NCBI RefSeq assembly: GCF_011082085.1
Contig: NZ_CP041063.1
Location: forward strand, 1,612,001-1,676,000
Direction of reading: 5' to 3'
DNA from: Bacillus sp. Cs-700
Lineage (GTDB): Bacteria > Bacillota > Bacilli > Bacillales > Guptibacillaceae
Length of the DNA: 64,000 nt
Both the position numbers and the translations under genes were made by a program. Positions 61,139 to 64,000 of this stretch are shown one piece after another; within the stretch, counting starts at the first letter, position 1, and every line of letters starts with the position of its first letter. The notes under the pieces are model-generated. The model was not told the DNA's origin. It searched no databases and was given only the letters and a program-made list of their open reading frames with translations.

Positions 61139-61870
61139 ATGAATAACAAAATTATAGGTGGCGTTTTTTCTAATGTAGGAAGTGCCGAACAAGCCATAAC
61201 AGAATTACAGCGTCATGGCTATGGTTCCAACGACATATCTGTTTTTGCTAAAGATAAAAGTAAAGTACATGTCTTAGAAGAAGAAATGGAAACATCCGTT
61301 ACATCCAATAAAGGTGGGCGTGGAAAAAATGCTGGAAAAGGAGCTGGGTTAGGAGCTTTATCTGGCGGAGCCTTAGGAGGGATTGGCGGTTTAATTGCAG
61401 GTTTAGGTCTTCTCGCGATCCCCGGCATCGGCCCCCTTGCTGCAGCAGGTCCAATCGCCGCTGCTCTTACTGGTGCAGGAGTAGGTGCTGGTGGTGGTGG
61501 AATCATCGGCGCGCTTGTAGGTGCTGGAATACCTGAGAGAGACGCAGCACAGTATGAAAACCATTTGAAAGATGGAAAAATAATCGTAATCGTAGAAGCT
61601 TCAGAAAAAGTACAAGATAAGGTCTATCGCACCTTCCTTTCGAATAAAACAGAAAACAAGTCCATGTATCCTGATCATTATCAAAATCATGATCATGAGA
61701 ATGCTCACACTTCACACGACCGCACTACTACAAACAATCATGATGAAAAAACAAATCCATTAAAAGATAACGCACATTCTGAAAGCCCAAATACGAACTT
61801 CACCAATAGATCGAATGAAACGCGCACAAGAACCTCTGAGAGACATCACTCTTCTCGCACCCGTGACTAA
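61139..61870 (+). CDS. YflT/GSP17M-like general stress protein with glycine-rich helix and His/Asn/Thr-rich tail
   Basis: The protein has 243 residues. The first 40 or so (IIGGVFSNVGSAEQAITELQRHGY) match the GSP17M/YflT domain. Residues about 60-140 are a Gly/Ala-rich, glycine-zipper-like hydrophobic region. DGKIIVIVEASEKVQDKVYR closes the domain. The last 70 residues are a low-complexity polar tail ending TSERHHSSRTRD. I chose the ATG at 61139 (AAAGGAGG upstream) over a GTG at 61100. Family members are SigB-controlled in B. subtilis and a SigB-like promoter is present. Biochemical role unknown. Confidence 0.85.
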   Translation: MNNKIIGGVFSNVGSAEQAITELQRHGYGSNDISVFAKDKSKVHVLEEEMETSVTSNKGGRGKNAGKGAGLGALSGGALGGIGGLIAGLGLLAIPGIGPLAAAGPIAAALTGAGVGAGGGGIIGALVGAGIPERDAAQYENHLKDGKIIVIVEASEKVQDKVYRTFLSNKTENKSMYPDHYQNHDHENAHTSHDRTTTNNHDEKTNPLKDNAHSESPNTNFTNRSNETRTRTSERHHSSRTRD

Positions 61871-61898
61871 CGCTCTTAAATTGATACTTGCAAGTACA

Positions 61899-61932
61899 AA
61901 GGAACTTCTCTACATAGGGAAGTTCCTTGTTT
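61899..61932. terminator. Terminator between the stress protein and threonine aldolase genes
   Basis: A perfect ten-base stem AAGGAACTTC (61899-61908) with GAAGTTCCTT (61919-61928) is followed by GTTTG; weak U-runs on both sides. Confidence 0.75.
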
Positions 61933-62030
61933 GATTCCACATACCTCTCTTGTTCAGTTATCATCATGGATTGTGAAAGCCCTATTGAATTCATTTCTCT
62001 ATCAAGAAGTGGAAAAATGAATGAGATAAG

Positions 62031-63056
62031 TTACTTGTTTAGTATCCTTTGAACGGTTATCAATACTTGGTCAATATCCTCTTTAGTAATGCCATTGTTC
62101 GTTACAAATCTAATAATATTAGGACCAAATGGGCCTGCTTGTATAGAATTTTCTTTTAACAACTCTATGAAATGCTCCGTGGTTTTGTTAGATTTCTTGA
62201 TATCCACTAAAATAATATTTGTTTCTATTTTATTTTTAACGCGTACTCCCTCAATATTTTGAAGGCCGTCAGCAAGGTGCTTTGCATTTTCATGATCTTT
62301 CTCAAGGAGTTTAACGTTTTCTTCAAGTGCAATAATTCCAGGTGCAGCGAGTACGCCAACCTGCCTAAGTCCGCCACCTAACCGTTTACGCCACTTTCGA
62401 GCTTGAGAAATAAAATCAGAAGACCCTGCAATCATTGAGCCCACCGGTGCACCTAACCCTTTAGATAAGCAAAACTGAACAGAGTCAGTATACTTCGCAA
62501 ATTCTTTAACTGAGATTTGAGAAGCAACAGCAGCATTAAATAATCGTGCACCATCTAAGTGAACGGGGATATCGTGTTTTTTCGATATATGATAGATTAA
62601 CTCCATATTTTCAGGTGGAACAACGGCTCCGCCTGCTTTATTATGAGTGTTTTCTAAACAGATTAGTCCGGTTTCAGGCTGATGAATATCATCGCCTCGG
62701 ATGGCTGCTTCTACATCACTTGGTTTCATAGCACCATTCACACCATCTAAGGTTTTTATTTGAACACCCGCAAAAGCGGACAATGCTGCAGCTTCGTAAA
62801 GAAAGATATGCGCTTCGGCTTCCATGATCACTTCTTGACCAGGTTTACAGTGTACTAATCCTGCGATTTGATTTCCTTGGGTGCCACTTGTTACAAACAA
62901 GGCATCTTCTTTTCCAAGTCTATGTGCAGCGAGTTCTTCAAGCTTATTTACAGTGGGATCTTCTCCATAAACATCATCCCCTACTTCAGCCTTGTACATC
63001 GCTTTCCTCATCTTTTCACTTGGTTTTGTTACCGTATCACTTCGTAAATCTATCAC
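62031..63056 (-). CDS. Low-specificity L-threonine aldolase
   Basis: This PLP enzyme cleaves L-threonine/allo-threonine to glycine and acetaldehyde. The 341 residues have the family N-terminus MIDLRSDTVTKPSEKMRKAM, GDDVYGEDPTVNKLE, the PLP-stacking His region EAEAHIFLYEA, HLDGARLFNAAV, and the PLP lysine in FCLSKGLGAPVGS. The GTG start has GGAGGGG upstream. It is monocistronic. Glycine supply is the usual role. Confidence 0.94.
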   Translation of the reverse strand: MIDLRSDTVTKPSEKMRKAMYKAEVGDDVYGEDPTVNKLEELAAHRLGKEDALFVTSGTQGNQIAGLVHCKPGQEVIMEAEAHIFLYEAAALSAFAGVQIKTLDGVNGAMKPSDVEAAIRGDDIHQPETGLICLENTHNKAGGAVVPPENMELIYHISKKHDIPVHLDGARLFNAAVASQISVKEFAKYTDSVQFCLSKGLGAPVGSMIAGSSDFISQARKWRKRLGGGLRQVGVLAAPGIIALEENVKLLEKDHENAKHLADGLQNIEGVRVKNKIETNIILVDIKKSNKTTEHFIELLKENSIQAGPFGPNIIRFVTNNGITKEDIDQVLITVQRILNK

Positions 63057-63101
63057 GATTTCCCCTCCTTATATCGGCTAAAAAAACAAATAGGTAAGAA
63101 A

Positions 63102-63122
63102 GCCACCTTAAGACAAGGTGAC
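63102..63122 (-). terminator. Probable terminator of the GDYXXLXY gene
   Basis: GCCACCTT pairs with AAGGTGAC (one mismatch) across a five-base loop, followed on the minus strand by TTTCTTACC. Confidence 0.6.
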
Positions 63123-63132
63123 TTTTCTCTTT

Positions 63133-64000
63133 TTATTCTAACTCTATGAGTAGCGCATTTCCATTTTCACTCACTTTAATGATGGCCATCGTTTTATCCT
63201 CAACCACTTGCCCATCCCCTTCTGGAATAAAGAAACTCTCTATGCCATATTGAACATCATGATCAGAATAGGTGGTGCCATTCACGACAATATGATCATC
63301 CGAAGATTCATATGGTTTATTCCAATGACCTTCGAGCTTGTAATACCCCCCATACTCATACAATCCCTCCGAAGTAGGCGTGAGAACAACTTTTATCTTC
63401 TTATTAGCTGGAACTGCACCAGGCAACGTTGAGATATCATAGCGCAGCGTCACATAATCCCCTTGTAACATCGAGCGAGGATCAACAGGCGCAAGAGCAA
63501 GTCGAACCTCTTTCCCAGATTGAAGCGCTACCTCGTTTTTTACGCCATTAAAGGTGACAAAGGAAACCATCAGAATGACAACCAACCAGATTGATTTCCA
63601 TCTACCTGCTACGAAAGTAGGTTCTTCAACAGCTGCTTCTTTGTACTTACGTGATACCATTCTTGTCATTCCTAATACAAGAAGACCCGCTACCATCAGC
63701 GTGATCGATTTATGGACAAGCGACCATGCGATGTCATAGTATTTGTAGAACAGAAACGCATACCATAAAACGAGTCCCACCCAGTATCGAAATGGATTAG
63801 ACTGCCATGGTTTGTAAAAGACGAGAAGCGTGGATAGAAGAAGAAACACACTATTTAAGATCCAATATAACCACTCGCCTTCAAAGAAGAACGTTAAGAT
63901 AAACAGTGGCACGATACTATAGACGAGTGCGTTGCGATTAAACCAACCGTCACGTCCGAGAAAATGAATGAAGCCATTAACAAAAACAAGAACGAGCAAC
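63133..64000 (-). CDS. GDYXXLXY-domain membrane protein, N-terminus outside the window
   Basis: The frame is open to the window edge; the TTG at 63999 is probably an internal Leu. The visible 288 residues have about six membrane helices (DUF4401-like), then an extracytoplasmic beta domain with the signature LQGDYVTLRYDIS, which names the GDYXXLXY family. The domain ends NALLIELE. Such proteins are often paired with a DUF2157 protein, which would lie beyond the edge. Function unknown. Confidence 0.82.
   Translation of the reverse strand, partial: LLVLVFVNGFIHFLGRDGWFNRNALVYSIVPLFILTFFFEGEWLYWILNSVFLLLSTLLVFYKPWQSNPFRYWVGLVLWYAFLFYKYYDIAWSLVHKSITLMVAGLLVLGMTRMVSRKYKEAAVEEPTFVAGRWKSIWLVVILMVSFVTFNGVKNEVALQSGKEVRLALAPVDPRSMLQGDYVTLRYDISTLPGAVPANKKIKVVLTPTSEGLYEYGGYYKLEGHWNKPYESSDDHIVVNGTTYSDHDVQYGIESFFIPEGDGQVVEDKTMAIIKVSENGNALLIELE

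Noticed and set aside
1-64000. CRISPR arrays, transposons, prophage, tRNA and rRNA genes
   Set aside because: No regularly spaced repeats, transposase genes with terminal repeats, phage genes or cloverleaf-like sequences were noticed on reading; a covariance-model search was not possible.

Overview
The window looks like a chromosomal segment of a low-GC, endospore-former-type member of the Bacillaceae, probably halotolerant. I base this on Bacillus subtilis-like gene sets (yukC/yukB/yueB/yueC type VII secretion, yciC-type zinc GTPase, ycgQ/ycgR, lplB/ytcP-type sugar permeases, gbsA/gbsR), strong AAGGAGG ribosome binding sites, GTG/TTG starts and many rho-independent terminators. The species cannot be named from this sequence. 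No rRNA, tRNA, CRISPR array, insertion sequence, prophage or origin was seen.

Layout. (1) 1-8402: the 3' part of a type VII secretion (T7SS) operon, essB (cut by the window edge), essC, esaA/yueB and essA. (2) 8456-16029: a serine hydrolase, a lipoprotein whose signal peptide is out of frame by one base, a thermolysin-family protease, an M42 aminopeptidase, and a peptide-type binding lipoprotein preceded by an Lrp/AsnC regulator. (3) 16493-20681: an LXG-type T7SS substrate with a duplicated C-terminal module, followed by a small lipoprotein, a possible 30-residue membrane peptide and a VWA lipoprotein. (4) 20886-22091: an aminotransferase. (5) 22204-29156: a zinc-limitation cluster with two COG0523 GTPases, zinc-independent ribosomal protein S14, an unexplained flavoprotein, a UPF0703/UPF0718 pair and a ZnuA lipoprotein, with five Zur-box-like palindromes. 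(6) 29301-30983: a VOC protein, an HxlR regulator and rpiA.

(7) 31119-46423: a fructan (levan/inulin/sucrose) system. One operon runs leftward from 46423: two sugar permeases, a binding lipoprotein, a cytoplasmic LamG-GH32 protein and a 1989-residue secreted protein with two GH32 modules. A second operon, starting immediately after it, encodes a LacI regulator, a YesL-type membrane protein and a cytoplasmic GH32 enzyme. Both promoters show the same plan: TTGACA-N17-TATAAT/TACAAT, an overlapping cre-like site and CGTAATCG-type operators downstream. The secreted protein reads like a fusion of exported forms of the two cytoplasmic GH32 enzymes.

(8) 46783-52750: a zinc alcohol dehydrogenase, CtaG with a DUF2243 protein, an alpha/beta hydrolase, a zinc-ribbon membrane-anchored trypsin-like protease and a TetR regulator. 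(9) 53429-60897: choline uptake and glycine betaine synthesis. It comprises a sodium symporter resembling the animal choline transporter CHT1, a GMC choline dehydrogenase (betA), betaine aldehyde dehydrogenase (gbsA), the GbsR regulator and a betaine-binding lipoprotein. A 17-base motif recurs just downstream of three promoters in this region and before the binding-protein gene, and is a candidate GbsR operator. (10) 61139-end: a YflT-like stress protein, threonine aldolase, and a GDYXXLXY membrane protein cut by the window edge.

The most promising material for novelty is the paired secreted/cytoplasmic GH32 set with an altered nucleophile motif, the CHT1-like choline module with its shared motif and long leader, the Zur-controlled flavoprotein, and the LXG protein with a duplicated, unrecognised C-terminus. 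All functional statements come from reading the sequence and recalling families; no searches were run.
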